In this document: positions 45,360 to 62,988 of the stretch, in pieces
How the letters are laid out: each line of letters opens with the position of its first letter
Numbering within the stretch: the first letter of the stretch is position 1
Assembly (NCBI GenBank): GCA_948567375.1
Contig: OX419757.1
Location: 53,134,001-53,198,000 of the forward strand
Origin: Lunularia cruciata
Taxonomy: Eukaryota; Streptophyta; Marchantiopsida; Lunulariales; Lunulariaceae
Reading direction: 5' to 3'
Length of the DNA: 64,000 nt
Position numbers and translations under genes: made by a program
Notes under the pieces: generated by a model
The model's input: the letters and a program-made list of their open reading frames with translations, nothing else
What the model was told of the DNA's origin: nothing
Databases searched by the model: none

Positions 45360-47965
45360 TAACCATTCCTTCCTTTGAATGATTATAAGCTCCAATGATT
45401 TCACTAGTAATGCCATCCATCATCTTGGCTGTGACAACAACTCTAGGAGTCTCTCCTCTTGTAGTTTGGTCTGCAAGACCTCAAGCTAGATTGCTATTTT
45501 TTTGTGGTATTCAACCATCTACAATTCCAAAGTAACAATGGTAACATTTTTGTTTGCTAGCTATCCCTTGATGAGTGTCCTCTCTTTGTATTTCTTTTGC
45601 AGCCATTCTTTGTAGTCTTGCTGCCTCTACCTCCCTTTTAGCCAAAGTGCTCTTAATTGTCCCTGCATTTTGTGGACATCTTCTTCTTGGGCCTTTTGTT
45701 TTGCTACAAGTGAGGCAATTTTTTGTCTTGATATCATGATTCTCTTGCACCAAGGCATTTGCATTTTTGCATTTGTCTTTGTTCAAATCTCTCACCCTTC
45801 CTAAGTCTCCTTGCAATTTGATCACCTTTTCTTTTGCTTCATGTTTGTTTGTATCTAGATGCTTTAGTAGTGAGGTGAAGTCCATTGCATTGGGCCATTC
45901 CTGTGTATAACAAGGAGAATCATCTGCAAGAACAAATGAGTTAATCTTATTGAATTCATATGAAATCTGCCCAATTCACTACAAGTTGTGCCCAAATTGC
46001 TTATGCAAAGAAACTCTATACTCTCTCTTCTTCTTGGTGTGGTGTTGATGAGGTCTCTACAACTTTGCTTTCCACATCAACATGAGCTTCATCTTGAGTT
46101 TAATGGCTTGGTCTCACTTGAGCTTTTGGTTGAAGGCATTCTTGATCTTGGTGTTCTTTGATAGCTACTACTTCTACTTCTCTTCAAATTCTTTTAGAGG
46201 AGCAAACTCCACTTCCTCTTGATTGCCTCCTTCCTCCTCCTAGTGTGGCTTGATTCCTAGTAGATGACATTCTCCTCCTACTACATTTATTTGTTTCTTC
46301 ATGAATTTTTTCATCCTTGACTTCTTCTTCATTAGAAGAAATCTCCACCACTTGAGGATTTCTTCTTGCTCTCTTTGGTGGTCTCTTTACATTTAGGTTG
46401 CTTTCATAGAAGGTTTTTCTCTCTTCTTCTTGAGGGTGGTTTTCATTGTTACCTCCTTCACTTCCACAAATTCTCTTGTTGAGAGGAACTTGGCATCTAC
46501 TTCTTGATGGTTCTTGATCATGGAAGGTTCTTTTGGTTGAGCCAAGAAGTTTTCCTCCGTTTATGAAGTGAGGACCAAACCTCTTCTCATCTTTGCTTAG
46601 CAAGTTCAGCCTCATGTAGAAATGAATTGAAAATTGAGCTAAGTAAGTGGCTCCACTGTCCTTCTCAACTTCCTTAACCATGGAGCAGGAATATTGATGA
46701 AACATATAGGTCCAATTGATAGGTTCTTTCCTAAATAACTGCTTAAAGAACAAGACATGGCTGACAGTTAGGTATATTGTTTGTTTTGGGTAAAATAATC
46801 TCATAATAGATTGAATTGTGAGCCAGCCTATCTCTCACTTAGGATGAACCTAGGATGGCTATTAAGGTATTGCACCATGGACTAAGATGGCAAAGAATCC
46901 AAACTCCATCACATTCCTCCAAGGCTAAAACTCCAAGGTACCTCCATGACTCAAGCCTTTGCTCACTAGAGAATTTAATGAGAGAGAGATAGTTTCACAT
47001 GAAATGATGATGAGTACCTCCTCATCTATAGTTTATATACTTGTGAAATAGTTATACACCAAAGTTACTAATAACTATAGTAACCCAAGTTACTAGGCTA
47101 AAAGCCATATAAAGTAAAAAGTTTGAAGGAATATCCATACTCATGGGAATAATCCCATGAGTAGGTGGTCTTATCTTGACCCAAAAACTAATCCAAGTGT
47201 TTCTTCACATGGGGTATCCTTGGACTATAGAAAAATCTATAACCAAAAGGTTTATTAGCCCAAGAGTTCTCAACTCTTTTCTCAAACCCAAACACCTAGG
47301 AATAATACAAAGTCAATACAAAAGAATTCAAAATAGTGATGCTAACTCTTTCTACTTCCTCTAAAGAAGAGTCACCTCCGTCTTGGATATGACTAACTCT
47401 AGCTAATCATGGCTAATGTAGCTTGGCCAAACTCCATATAGATAATATCTCTCAATTACTTGCTTTACCAAACTGAATATAGAGCATATATGCACCAATG
47501 AGTGTTATAAAACAAGAATTGGCAATCAAGGTCCTTGTAAGTATGAAACTTCCATCATCCATTACTCTTTAACTGCTTCTTTACAAATGAATTCTTAATT
47601 GCTGCACTGAATTCCATCCATATCTTTCCAAATTTAGTGTCTAGGGTCATCATCCTTGGAGGTCCTATAACTGCCTTGAGTACCATCCTCCAATGCTACT
47701 CCGTCCAATTGTAAGGATTACCATGAAGATCCCTAGTTGCACTCTCACTTCTTCTCCACATCTCTTGAATGATTGAGGGAGAACCCAATTTCCAATTCCA
47801 TTGGACTGCCAAATGCTTACTTATGAGTAGATCACTGCTAGCTCTCATTGCACATTTGTTAATTCTTGGGGATCAAAGGATCACCTCAAGAATCTTCCTT
47901 ATTGTTTTCTTCACTATGTCCATATTGCTAACAAAGTGTTCTTAATTCCAAAGAGACTAACAACT
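45360..47965 (-). mobile_element. Coiled-coil gag-like repeat, minus-strand copy
   Basis: Reading from 47,965 leftward, the frame gives KHLAFHW...-type text, EMWRRSESATRDLHGNP and KVIGPPRMMTL-like codons. It is interrupted by a lone LTR (46,817-47,509) and goes on at 46,804 with MRLFYPKQTIYLTVSHVLFF. The 206-codon part, 46,184-46,804, has YLAQFSIHFYMRLNLLSKDE and a basic tract PPKRARRNP that looks like a nuclear-localisation signal, then an acidic stretch (ISSNEEEVKDEK). Lower down, 45,511-45,885 has LLKHLDTNKHEAKEKVIKLQ, a coiled coil. It is cut by element D at 45,360 and resumes at 39,702. The function is unknown; a relative is at 34,295-36,050 and an end piece at 1-243. Confidence 0.6.
46817..47509 (-). 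mobile_element. Lone LTR of the A/B family
   Basis: On the minus strand this 693 bp segment starts TATAACACTCATTGGTGC and ends CTGGCTCACA, and it aligns along its length with the A and B LTRs (13,750, 23,177, 30,299). It interrupts the coiled-coil ORF. No internal A/B sequence is next to it, so it is probably a solo LTR. No clean target duplication is visible (flanks TGAAT and AAACA on the plus strand), so it is old or was trimmed. Confidence 0.8.
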
Positions 47966-50420
47966 ACAAAGAGAAAGATCACTCAAGAACTCTTTGTGAA
48001 AAGTTACTATTACAAATTTTTATATGCAAAAGTGAAAACTGATAATTTGTAGTTGACTTTATAGACATGGATTCTTTTGTAACAGTCCAAAATGGACAAG
48101 ACATCACTCTCCACACATCAAAATCTCCAAATTGGAACTGTTGAATTTTGGCTGCAATTCTTTATCCCTGCTGGTGGCATCATTTCAATCAGTGTACGGT
48201 CCATGATTCAGGAAATATTCAATTGCAAAGATTTTTTGTAGTTGTACTCTTTGTACTTATCTCTTCAGACTTGATTTCTTCGTACTTGTCTCTTCTTCAA
48301 TGAATCTTCATTGCTTCCAAACACGCTCATAGATGAACTCCAAAGAGTGCTCATAAAAGGGGTTTCTTTCACTAAACATCAAATTTTTCTTGCTCCTCTT
48401 CTATCAAAGGAAATAAAATTAAACAAAATTACAACTTTTGCAAACGGTGTGCACCACAATGATAATTCTTCTATTATATTTTTTCCTTTATTCTATGATG
48501 TCATAAGGTTCACCTAAGAGAGCGTGGGGTATATTTTCAAAATACAGTAATCAAATAAATAAATATTCACACTTAAAATAGTATGGTTGAAATGTTACTA
48601 ATTGAAATGATACTCAAGAGTGATTCCGTTTTGGTGATGCTAACAAAAATATTAGATATTCATTACGTATATAAATATATAAAGACATATTCATATTTAA
48701 TCCTTCATCAATCATCCCATCTATCATCAACAATGATAGTTCAAAAATAATAACTTCCGTTCGGACTAAACATACTAAAATCACATAGGAGTTGGATCTA
48801 ATGTTTAAACAGTGTTATAGAAGTTCCACAATAGAAAACATTCCCTAATTGCACTTAACTTATGGTCATTGCTCCACCATATTCCTCTTCAACATGAAGT
48901 CTGGAGTGAATATTTATGTATGCCTAGAAGTGGAAAGATCAGTGGCAAATAGTTTTAAAAATATGATTGATTAATATCAACATTAATAGGTACATTGGAA
49001 GTATAAAAAATTGAAACATGTTCAAACTGGTTCAATTCATTCCATGCTCTCCAAAACATATTATTATACTTATTCTTTATAGTATAAAATTTCCATACGG
49101 ATCAAAATGTAATGCTTCATTATCAAACCACAGTGGCAGGCTGGAGCAATGGTGTGGATATCGAATTGAAAAGCAGGCAAACGCGAAGGTCTAGGCTTTG
49201 TAAGATGCTGCTGAAGACTGCTGTATGCTGACCCATCTGTATAGTCTCAATGCTTGAATATGATTCTCACGAGTAGTAGCCGTAGAAGAAATCCCGGCAC
49301 CTCCTATGCTTTTATACACGTCTATACGTGGCCAAGTGCAAAAGTCTATCTACATTTGCAAAACCATATTTTCGATATCTTCTCAGATTTATGCGCCGCT
49401 GTTGAGCTAATTAATTCGTTTAATCTGTCGTCTCTTCCACTTGGTAAGGCCAGAGGACAAGACACTTTTGTTACAATGAATGGCCAGCTGCTGTTCCTCT
49501 ACTCTTGAATTCAGTACCACGGTCCTACAGTTCTACTTTGCAGTATGATAAATAACAATCATACTGCAAAGTACGGTCAACGAGGCCGAAGCATTCCATT
49601 TCAAGCTGCAAAGTTTCCTCATCCATGTCTTTTTCATCCAGGGTACGACGATCACTCTAGACTATGTGGCTATTTGGTTCAGAATCCACAGTAACTGCAG
49701 TAGAATGACAGAATATGCACTCACTCATGCTAAAAACCAGTTGATCCCCCAATCGCTGGAGAAGAGGATAATCGATTATAGTGGGAGACAAAAACCCGAA
49801 GGATCATTGTACTTGTAGGTGCTGTTAATGCCCAGTTTGAGCATTATGAATGTAGCTTTGTTAAGATCTTGTAGATTTTCATTAACCTTCAAGTCCATGT
49901 ATGTAATTCTGTGTTAAAGGGAGCACTCTGCTAGCGTCCGTGCAGTGAAGGACAGACAGTACGTTGATTCTCTATCGCAGCGTGCGCAGAGAGTATCAAA
50001 TGAAATCATCACATCTATTTAACTTATTTAGTGAAGGTCTATGTTGCTACAAGTGGGAGATCAGTACCTCAAGCGTCTATCTGAAGTGCAGTATGAGATT
50101 CGTGATATCAATACGTTGTATAAGATTCTGAAGATACTCAAAACAAATAGATTGCTGAGAACGAAATGCAAAGGATCTCGAGTAGATTAATGCATATGCA
50201 TCGAGCGATCATAGATCATAAGCTGGACATGGCAAGGTACTGTACTGGTCCCCTTGATGAGAAGACAAGATTGAATCTCTAAACACCCTTGTCACATTAC
50301 CAAGCTAAGCAATACATTCAACCACGGGGCCCTCCAGTAGGGGCATATGGATGTTAGTTTGGGGGATGGATACTTGATCATATCTATCGTGCAAGGCGGA
50401 AGTGGCAGCAGGACTTTTAA
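47966..50420. other. DNA without a recognisable gene, upstream of metallothionein
   Basis: No supported ORF, RNA gene or known repeat was found. Short frames such as 49,254-49,508 (plus) lack motifs. A perfect hairpin is listed separately at 49,534-49,573. The last few hundred bases are the likely metallothionein promoter. Confidence 0.5.
49534..49573. repeat. Perfect 16 bp hairpin
   Basis: The arms TACTTTGCAGTATGAT (49,534-49,549) and ATCATACTGCAAAGTA (49,558-49,573) are exact reverse complements around an 8 bp loop. The wider context 'ccacggtccta...gtacggtcaacg' may extend it loosely. It lies about 1 kb upstream of the metallothionein start. No T-run follows. Confidence 0.8.
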
Positions 50421-50424
50421 TGAT

Positions 50425-50430
50425 TATATA
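50425..50430 (+). promoter_or_regulatory. TATA box of metallothionein gene
   Basis: TATATA lies 146 bp upstream of the ATG at 50,571. A start site about 30 bp downstream would give a 5' leader near 110 nt, a normal plant length. Confidence 0.55.
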
Positions 50431-50570
50431 TGATTAGAGATGGCTCGGCAATCTTCAGCAGCACCACACAAAGCTCAAGCCTTCTAGTTCTTCTTCTTAT
50501 TCCATCAAATCCCTTCCAATCGCATCTATCTTCTCTGCCTAGCATTACTACTTCTACAAATCATCTCAAG

Positions 50571-51422
50571 ATGTCTGGCTGCGGAAACTCTGGTCGCTCA
50601 TGCGGCGCTTCCTGCCAATGCAGCAGCGGCAACAGGTATGTTTGATGTTCAACTTGGTTAAGCTAGCTCCATTTCCTCATAATGACCACCTGTGTTCTTC
50701 GATACCGGTAGCCAAACTTTATACAGATTTCAAAGGAGTTTGACATGTAAATCCTATAACCTGCCGTAGCCACCAGAAATATATTCTGTGATCTTCCTTG
50801 TGAGGAGCTAGCTTCACAGTTTGTTTCTAGTTTAGATCTTGATTAGTGTCAGCGCAGGGGTCGGCCATGACTGCAAAGTGAGTCGTCTTTTGACCAAACC
50901 TTTGACCCATGCAAGTTCGTTGCATATTCAACAGAACGTAAATAACCGCTTTGTCATCTGCTCTGACATGTACAGCTGCTGCTCCAAGAGATCCATGGAC
51001 ACCTTCGATTCCGAGATGAGAGGGTATGTAAACTCAGTACTCTCCATTTCATTTTAGTGTGACATGAGCAAATCCAGACTGACTGCATGAAACTAGTAAA
51101 TCGAACCACAATTGAAACCGACATGACAAGACCACGTACACATAACCTTCAGCATTTCTGTTGGACTTATTTCCAGCTTATGAAATTTGGTGCTTCAAAT
51201 TTGGGGCATCCCCAATGTCTAGAATACTTATAGTTAATAACTTCAGTTTTGATCAATGCAGCTGTGCTGTGTCTGCTAGAAATTTCCTCTGCCCTTTCTA
51301 TTCCATAATGGATTACGGTGCTCACCATGTTGTTTACGCGCTGATCTTGCAGCTTTGAAGGCGCGAACGAAGGATGCAAGTGCGGTGACAAGTGTTCATG
51401 CAACCCTTGCAACTGCAAATGA
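50571..51422 (+). CDS. Type-1-like metallothionein, three exons
   Basis: Exons 50,571-50,635, 50,976-51,023 and 51,353-51,422 (65, 48 and 70 nt) join in frame into a 60-residue protein. All introns have GT-AG ends (GTATGT donors; TACAG and TTGCAG acceptors). The amino end MSGCGNSGRSCGASCQC plus a CC pair gives six cysteines; the carboxyl end, GCKCGDKCSCNPCNCK, gives six more in three Cys-x-Cys pairs. This is the 6+6 layout of plant type 1 metallothioneins, small cytosolic proteins that bind Cu, Zn or Cd through cysteine thiols. The linker between the clusters is only about 20 residues (SKRSMDTFDSEMRGFEGANE) against roughly 40 in angiosperm type 1 proteins, and the first cluster has spaced and CC cysteines instead of regular Cys-x-Cys pairs. 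Family assignment is firm; the subtype is less sure. Confidence 0.85.
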
Positions 51423-52889
51423 CAAAACGAACCCGTTATGGATCTCGACTCAAATGGAGTCTTTCTGGAACGCTATAGCCTAGCAATGTTAATATCAATA
51501 TCTTTCCACCTCTTAAGGTTCAGCTAGACTTGGCATGCAGCTTGTCAAAATAGTGGGAAATACACACTTAGAAAAACCGGTGTACTTGGAGAATTATCGA
51601 GACTTGTATGTCTAGCACGATGTTCGTAAAATGACGGATTGAATTAAAGATAATAGAAGTGTACGTACTATCTACAGCTAGAATTCCACCTCATGATGCT
51701 GTGCTGGGTATGCAACTCATAAATAGGGAGTATCAATAGTGTAATAATCATGGCAGGTTTGCATCAGTACTGGAGGCTGAAGTTTGTAGTGCATATAAAC
51801 TCTCCTAGATTTTACAAGAAGAGTATGCTAAATTTCCACATACAATTTGGCCTTGAGACAAAAATCTATGAAAAATTTCCTTCTATATAGTCGGACCTGG
51901 ATTTTACTCCCGCTTCCGCTTCTTGAGTAACTTGTCCTTCTAATTTCTTGCTATAATGTACAACATTTGCATCTTTCTTTTTATGAAAATACATTTGTGC
52001 TTATATCTGAGGACAAATGCCTCAATCAACATAAACTCAGTTTTTGCAAGGATAATTGCCTCAATGTAATAAACTGAAAAAGTAAATATTGCATATTGAC
52101 AGAAAAATTCCGAATAATGATGTACAGTATTACACATCTGTCTCTCTTTTGTTTGCTTTGCTATTGCGCCCCAACTCTTTTAGTTGAGAGCCGAAGATAT
52201 TATATTGATATACAAAGATAGATACTCCAAAATTATGTTTTTTTCATATGCACTCTTGAAAACATTTTAAATTTTGTTAAGTATATTTATATCTTAACTA
52301 TAATTTAAGAGAAAAAACTTATCATGCTAGAAAATGTTGATAGTTCTTAAAACATACCTCTTCCTTGGGGGGCTAACTCATTCAAAGTTGCAGAAATATG
52401 AGGATTGCAAGAGTTTTATGGTTGATCTTCATTACTTGTTTGTGAGGTTGGAGAGTAGACAATACTTTGGTTGTACTAAGCATAAGAAATTTCACTTTTG
52501 AGTCAATCCTAAATATGATATGACCAATTGAGGTTGGAGTATTGGAAATCAAGGTGTTGAAGAGAAGATTATGATCAAGTTTGCGGTTTTGGTCACTTCT
52601 TAAGTTCTGGTTGGAATCTACTTATGAAAATTTTCACTATTGTTCATGGTTAGGTCTTGCATCTTTTTCAAAATATTTCATGTGAATTCTTTTAGTAGAG
52701 GATTTAAGGTCTTGGATCAAGTTTACTTGGGCTGATAGAACTCAAATGTTAGCTTAACTTTGGAATTGATCCATATCGAGTGATTAGTGTCAGATTTAGC
52801 TATCAAAATTAATAGAGATTTGCACAGTAGCACAACTAACTATTTGGTTGTGAAATTTGGTTGTCTTAGTGTTCATAGATAGTGAGACC
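51423..52889. other. DNA without a recognisable gene
   Basis: The first 200-300 bp should be the metallothionein 3' region. From about 52,340 the DNA looks like an eroded repeat, but no LTR edge or motif is clear. No supported ORF is present. Confidence 0.45.
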
Positions 52890-53545
52890 TAGTGTAACAA
52901 ACTCTAGAAATAATGTAGTAAGTTGAGTGGGTGCAATACCATTAGCTAGATAGATTATCTAGATGTGGGAATTGGCTTGGTAATATTTTTAGAAATACTA
53001 TATATGATGGTCTAAGTAGATCAAAAAAATATGTCAAGCAAATATATCATCAAAAAAATATTTCCATTAATAGGGTAGAGGTCAAAAACACCGTGAAAAC
53101 TTCAGAGCCACTTTTGAAGGTCTAAATAAAAGAATTAGACCTCAAAAGATAGAAAAAACCTTTAAAAAAAAAATATCCATCACCTTCTCCTCTCTTGTTA
53201 GTCTCTGTGAGATCTTTCCAATAGTACCTCATCCATGCTTTTTTGAGCTCCTTCCAAAAAGATTCTCCAAACATTCTCTTTGATCAAACTTATTTGACCG
53301 ACCAAATAGTATAGGGAGAGACAAGTCACCCATCTGTACAACTAATCTAAAGGTGAAGCTTTTTTACATATCACCACTCCATGTATATAATCTAAGGATG
53401 TAGTTCTCCTTGAGTGAATCTTCTTTGCTGTATAATAAAGATAAAATGCTTCTTTGGAGCATTGACGTATTGACAAATGAAACTTTGTGTTTCACTTGGA
53501 ATTTTTTGTTTCCTCAAAAGATTAAAAATGCTATTAGAGTAGATC
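52890..53545 (+). mobile_element. Decayed gypsy 5' LTR (right unit)
   Basis: This is the counterpart of 255-777. It begins near 'tgtaacaaactctag' (52,894), so it keeps about 120 bp of LTR missing at the left edge of the left unit. The primer-binding site that follows is more eroded: 'atgctattagagtag' against TGGTATTAGAG in the left unit. Confidence 0.6.
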
Positions 53546-56620
<3,075 letters not shown>

Positions 56621-57116
56621 AATTATCAAATTGCATCAGTTGTCAGGCTGCAATTCAAAAGGAGGAAGGGGGAGCTTAAGAGGGGGTAGTCAGCCACCCG
56701 CTTGTCATTCTCACACATAAGAAACATTAGCTATCTAGACCTGGACTTAGAGAGAACTCATCTTTGTTTCTGCACCTTCAACCAATGGAACATAATCAAC
56801 CACATTCCTTAAAACTAACTGAAGTGCCAATGAAATTAAGTGAATTGAAAGCTTTCCACCTTGACAGCTATGGACAGATGCCAGGAGCCAGAGTGAATGG
56901 CTGCCATATGAACTTTGTCAGGAGACGCTCACTGCCATTCTCCATCTCTAAACCAACTACAGTAGTTTGGTCTCCAGGTGGTGCGTACTAAGTCACCGCC
57001 CGAACAACAATTGGATTGTTCAATGAATCCTCTTGCATCATTCATAGCAATTTGTGCTACCAGCATTCTAAGGGAGGGACTTATAACAAGTGCACATCAC
57101 ATTGAAGGAACTTGAA

Positions 57117-57740
57117 GTGCCCATCACATTTTCTCTCATGACGCATGATCCGCCTATCAGCCAGCTGAGCAATTCAATTGGCTTATCCATGGACATAGCA
57201 TTTTCTAAGATGTCCTTGTCAGGAGATCCACCGCAATCCTGCACATACCACTCTTCCTTGATTGAGAAATGAAATCCTCAACTCAACTTGGAAGCAATTA
57301 TGCTCTGGTGTTCCATGACGCACATCTTCGTGCGACTAGGTTAAGATAGCTAGCTCATGGTGCAATGCTTAATCCAACCAAGTGACTCCATGGCTATATA
57401 TTGACATGCGATGGAATGGATGCAGCCTGGAAACAATTCCATGATTATGGAATGGAGGCACACACATCATAGCAGTTCACTTCCATGCATTATGTGTTGC
57501 AAACTCCCAGATACACTACAGGAAATAAAAATACTAACATAGGAATCTACTGACACCAAAGGAATAGTTCACTTACTCGAACAGAGCTGCTGCTGGAATG
57601 AACATTCCGTCTCATCATCTGTAGTTGGAGCGGGATACCAAATTCGAGGACTCTCTACCCTTACCTGATCTATAATCGTACACATGGCATATGGATCCCT
57701 CTCGAAGTTTTACTCGACAGACAACTATGGCTGTTACTTG
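57117..57740 (-). pseudogene. Relic class III peroxidase fragment (right unit)
   Basis: Counterpart of 4,140-4,770, and better preserved at the exon 2 start: minus-strand CAGGATTGCGGTGGATCTCC aligns with CAGGGATGCGATGGATCTGT of the gene (exon 2, the GCDGS codons). Intron 1 sequence ('ctctggtgttcc', 'gttaagatagctagctc') and the exon 1 donor block (agttcacttactcgaaca, about 57,566-57,583) align as well. Most of exon 1 is deleted. It shows that a tandem peroxidase existed before the segment was duplicated. Confidence 0.62.
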
Positions 57741-58527
57741 CATCTCGATGTTATAAACTCGTATTCTTGAATCATTAAAATGTTGTAATGGATATGTTGT
57801 GCCTTGCCTTCAGTGTATTATAAATAATTAAAGATATTAAGAGCTGTCAGTCGAAGTACATCCGCAATTAATTATGTCGTACTAAAGAGCATTCACTTTA
57901 AGTTCCAAATGGATGCTTCAATTATTTGGAAAAAGGAAAAACTTATAAAAACATGGAATTATCTCATCGTTGTCAACAACTTAAGAACAAGTGCATTAGT
58001 TACTAATCTTAATTTTACACGCGGTCAGTAATAGGTTCTTTCTCCCGTCTCAATAATTGGGTGCTTTCATGAAAAGATCTAAAAATATTGCTACCAACTA
58101 TACTTTGTAAAGTTAGCATTTTGAGCAACACAATAAACTTGGAACGCTTGTAACTAGTAGTCTCTATATTCTACCAAAGGTTACAATCTCAAAAAGATAT
58201 ATAACGCCGGTTCTCAATTCAGCGGATAAAAGTACAGGATGATTCATGGAGAGAAAGAGACCTCTCTGCACTTAGAAACAACCCGTGTACATATTAATGG
58301 TTTTATTTTACTTTATCTAAATGGTGGTGCGAAGCTATGGATTGGCCATCGAAAGTACCCACTCTGGTTTCTAAGACCTATCTGTGTTGTTTCACTAATT
58401 GCATTCAGAATTGGTTATTCACCATATCACGTGCCTTGATTCGATCTAGTTGCTACATTCAGAATTCTGCTTAAACTAAAGTCCGTTACCTCTATTCCTA
58501 TCCTAGGATCTAAGTTCAAACACAGCT

Positions 58528-60287
<1,760 letters not shown>

Positions 60288-62930
60288 GGACTATTGTGCT
60301 GTCTGGGACGTGTAAGTTCGGTTTGTTGCCTTCCTGTCATGCAGACAACGTGAAAATCCTTCAGTCAACTGGAAAGTGTATCCGCAATGAAGTCCTAGGA
60401 AGTTGCATGCGCATGAAGACCGAATTAACGCTCTAATCTAAGGGCATCGAAGTAGCCAATTCTCTCCATGACGATCTGTCGGGATATAGTACTTCGCAAA
60501 TATGACAGTTCTCTACAAGAAGCTGAACTGAATGATGATGAAAGATACTATATGTGAAACTTGACATTGGCAAATAATCCAAGAGTAAGTGCAAAACCTG
60601 AATGGGTACATGTGAGAATTATGCTGCCAAAAATTCAAGAGCAAGTGCAAATCTTAAGTATGGACTTCAATAAGAAAGCTACCTCCAGTGTCACCGGATC
60701 AGATTATGTACTTATGAAGACTAGACAGAAAGAGATAAAGCTATTCGTCAGTTCGCATTGCAAGTCTCAGAGTACAGATCACCACTAGGAGATGACACAG
60801 AGGATATTGACGTTTCCTCCAAGCTTCTTCTGGAGCTTTATAGTTCTCGTTTCCTCATAAGATGGGCTGACCTCAAATAATCATTTCAGCACCAGCCTAG
60901 TGCCAGATGGGATACAAAAGATATGATATGCCAAGAGAGTAAAATTTCGCGGTATATTCAGCATGTATAGAGCATGATCTGGATATAAGGACCAGTTAAT
61001 ATGAAATTTCTTTCAGTTTGATCATTCATAGTATGACATCAACGGATAAGCCAAACACCGTACATGTGACATCTATTCAAGGTCATTATATAACACAAAG
61101 ATCTAAATCCCAGCTGAAGACACCATGACATGATCTTGACGTGTACATCACATTCTGTTGATCATGAGGTTCTAGATCTGCTCCTCGATCCGGATAGGCT
61201 GCCGTTGTCATCGTGGAGCATAACAGGATGATTAGGCTATAAAAAATCTTTAAATTGCGAAGGTCATGACATACACGGCACTGGTAGAAGAACTTTAATT
61301 TTCGCTTTTTGAGTTGTAGACGTTTGAAAATGTTGGCAGTTCATAACATGCATGGAAATGATGCTAAAATTCTTGTGCACATTCAATTTTGGCTTTGTGA
61401 CTTTTAGGGGTATTACGTCAACTGAGTGATCCTGAGTTGAATCGTAACGAATTGAGATGAGCAGGGTATTTCAACGATATTTCAACGATGGAAAAAATTC
61501 AGGGTCACAAACGCAACACCAATTTACATGTCAAAATCTGTAGTCACGTGGTCCAGCTGCGTTCCTCCTGCTCTCATGTTCCGAATCACAAGCTGATTCA
61601 GCAGATATCTTAATTTTGTCACATCAAACAGGACGACAAGGCGAGCCAAGTGAATCCATGAATCTTTACTTGCCTCTAATTCTCCTTTGGTACCCCGTAA
61701 CTACAGTATCGGTCGGGCAGGTTCCTAGACTTTGGATCGTGGACACTTGAATTAGAGTTGATATATAAAACTCGTCGAAAAGACATTCTGGAATGTCGGC
61801 GATGAATCTATTTCGTCGAGTCACGAGTCGCCTGTTGCTGAAACTACTCAAGGTTTAGAATACCTGTGTTCCTTCCAACACGTGCACAAGGACTTTGACC
61901 ACTTGATTAACGTAAGGAGCTGTATTGCTTCTGCTGATACCCTTGTGTTGCAAGTTGAACAGACAGTGCCCTTCTTCATTGGATCTGGATCACTCCATTT
62001 GCTGGCACTAGAAGATTAGTTTAAGTGGGACTCTAGGCGTGTTAAAGTCGCTTCGCTTGCGCTTCACTTTGGAAGTAATGTATTGTGAAGCATTCATCTT
62101 CACGTATCACGGAGCGCATTAGGAAATTGAGCCACGATGTAGATAAAGACGTAACACAGTATGCCACATACGTGCGTGGAATCTAGTTCGGTTCACATCA
62201 GTCCATGTCTATGTCACTCTATATTCCTTAAATGTTAGTGGAAAATCCATGAACTTATGTGCTGCAGAGCACAGTAGACGAAGAAGTAGCAGATCCCTGC
62301 TACGTATCCTATTCAATAAATAAATGACCCTTTGAGTGTGGATTTTAGTTAGTTTGGAACCCTTAAGAATCTTCAAGTTGCGATTCAACACTGTCGTTAA
62401 CTGCTACATTTCGCGTCTCATGGTAACTGATAGAGGTACATTACAATGAACTGCTAAATACAATGTTACAATAGGTGTAGGCACTTCCCATTCATTAAGT
62501 AGTTTTCTCTCTGTCGCTTGGGATTTGATTACTGGTAGGAGAACGAGAGGAACAGATTCATAATGCATGTTAGACAGGATGACCTATCTTTTAGGCGTTG
62601 ATTCAGGCGCATCACCACAGCATAATCGTTGTTCAGAATTGCTGTCATTAGATTTTACTATATTTCAATGTCTGCATATAGTATTCCAGTCTTCTTCTTT
62701 GAAAGGTATTCTATAGCTCCTTGCCCTAGCTATTGTTTCTGCATGGTCATGTCGATCTTCGATATAGACTGAGTATTATATCGGAGTAGATGATAGGGAA
62801 ACAACCCCCTGTTGCCTGTTTCAATCTGCTTCTATCGATTATAGACCTTCTTAGAGAAGGAAGAATCAACGAGGTTTGATAGAAAATGATATGATATACT
62901 TTCAGGCTGAGCAGTGCATAGGAGACTAGG
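60288..62930. other. Gene-free DNA upstream of right peroxidase
   Basis: Nearly identical (~99%) to 7,228-9,868. No supported gene. The W-box-like TTGACT on the minus strand (near 60,363-60,368) and AT-rich stretch are conserved simply because the copies are young. Confidence 0.5.
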
Positions 62931-62988
62931 AGCTAAGGGTCCATACGAGAATCAGAGGGCCTTCTGATTCTCCTATGGACCCTTAGCT
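62931..62988. repeat. Short near-perfect hairpin (right copy)
   Basis: Arms 62,931-62,956 and 62,963-62,988 form a 26 bp stem with one mismatch and a 6 bp loop, as at 9,869-9,926. Both arms are unchanged between copies; only one loop base differs. Confidence 0.8.

Noticed and set aside
46817-47509. Lone LTR as the 5' LTR of the coiled-coil repeat
   Set aside because: The repeat's ORF lies on both sides of it, and the bases after the LTR do not resemble the A/B primer-binding region.
49254-49508. 84-codon plus-strand frame upstream of metallothionein
   Set aside because: No recognisable domain, and frames of this length occur by chance in this window.
51167-51418. Minus-strand frame over metallothionein exon 3
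   Set aside because: Shadow of the cysteine-rich exon on the other strand.
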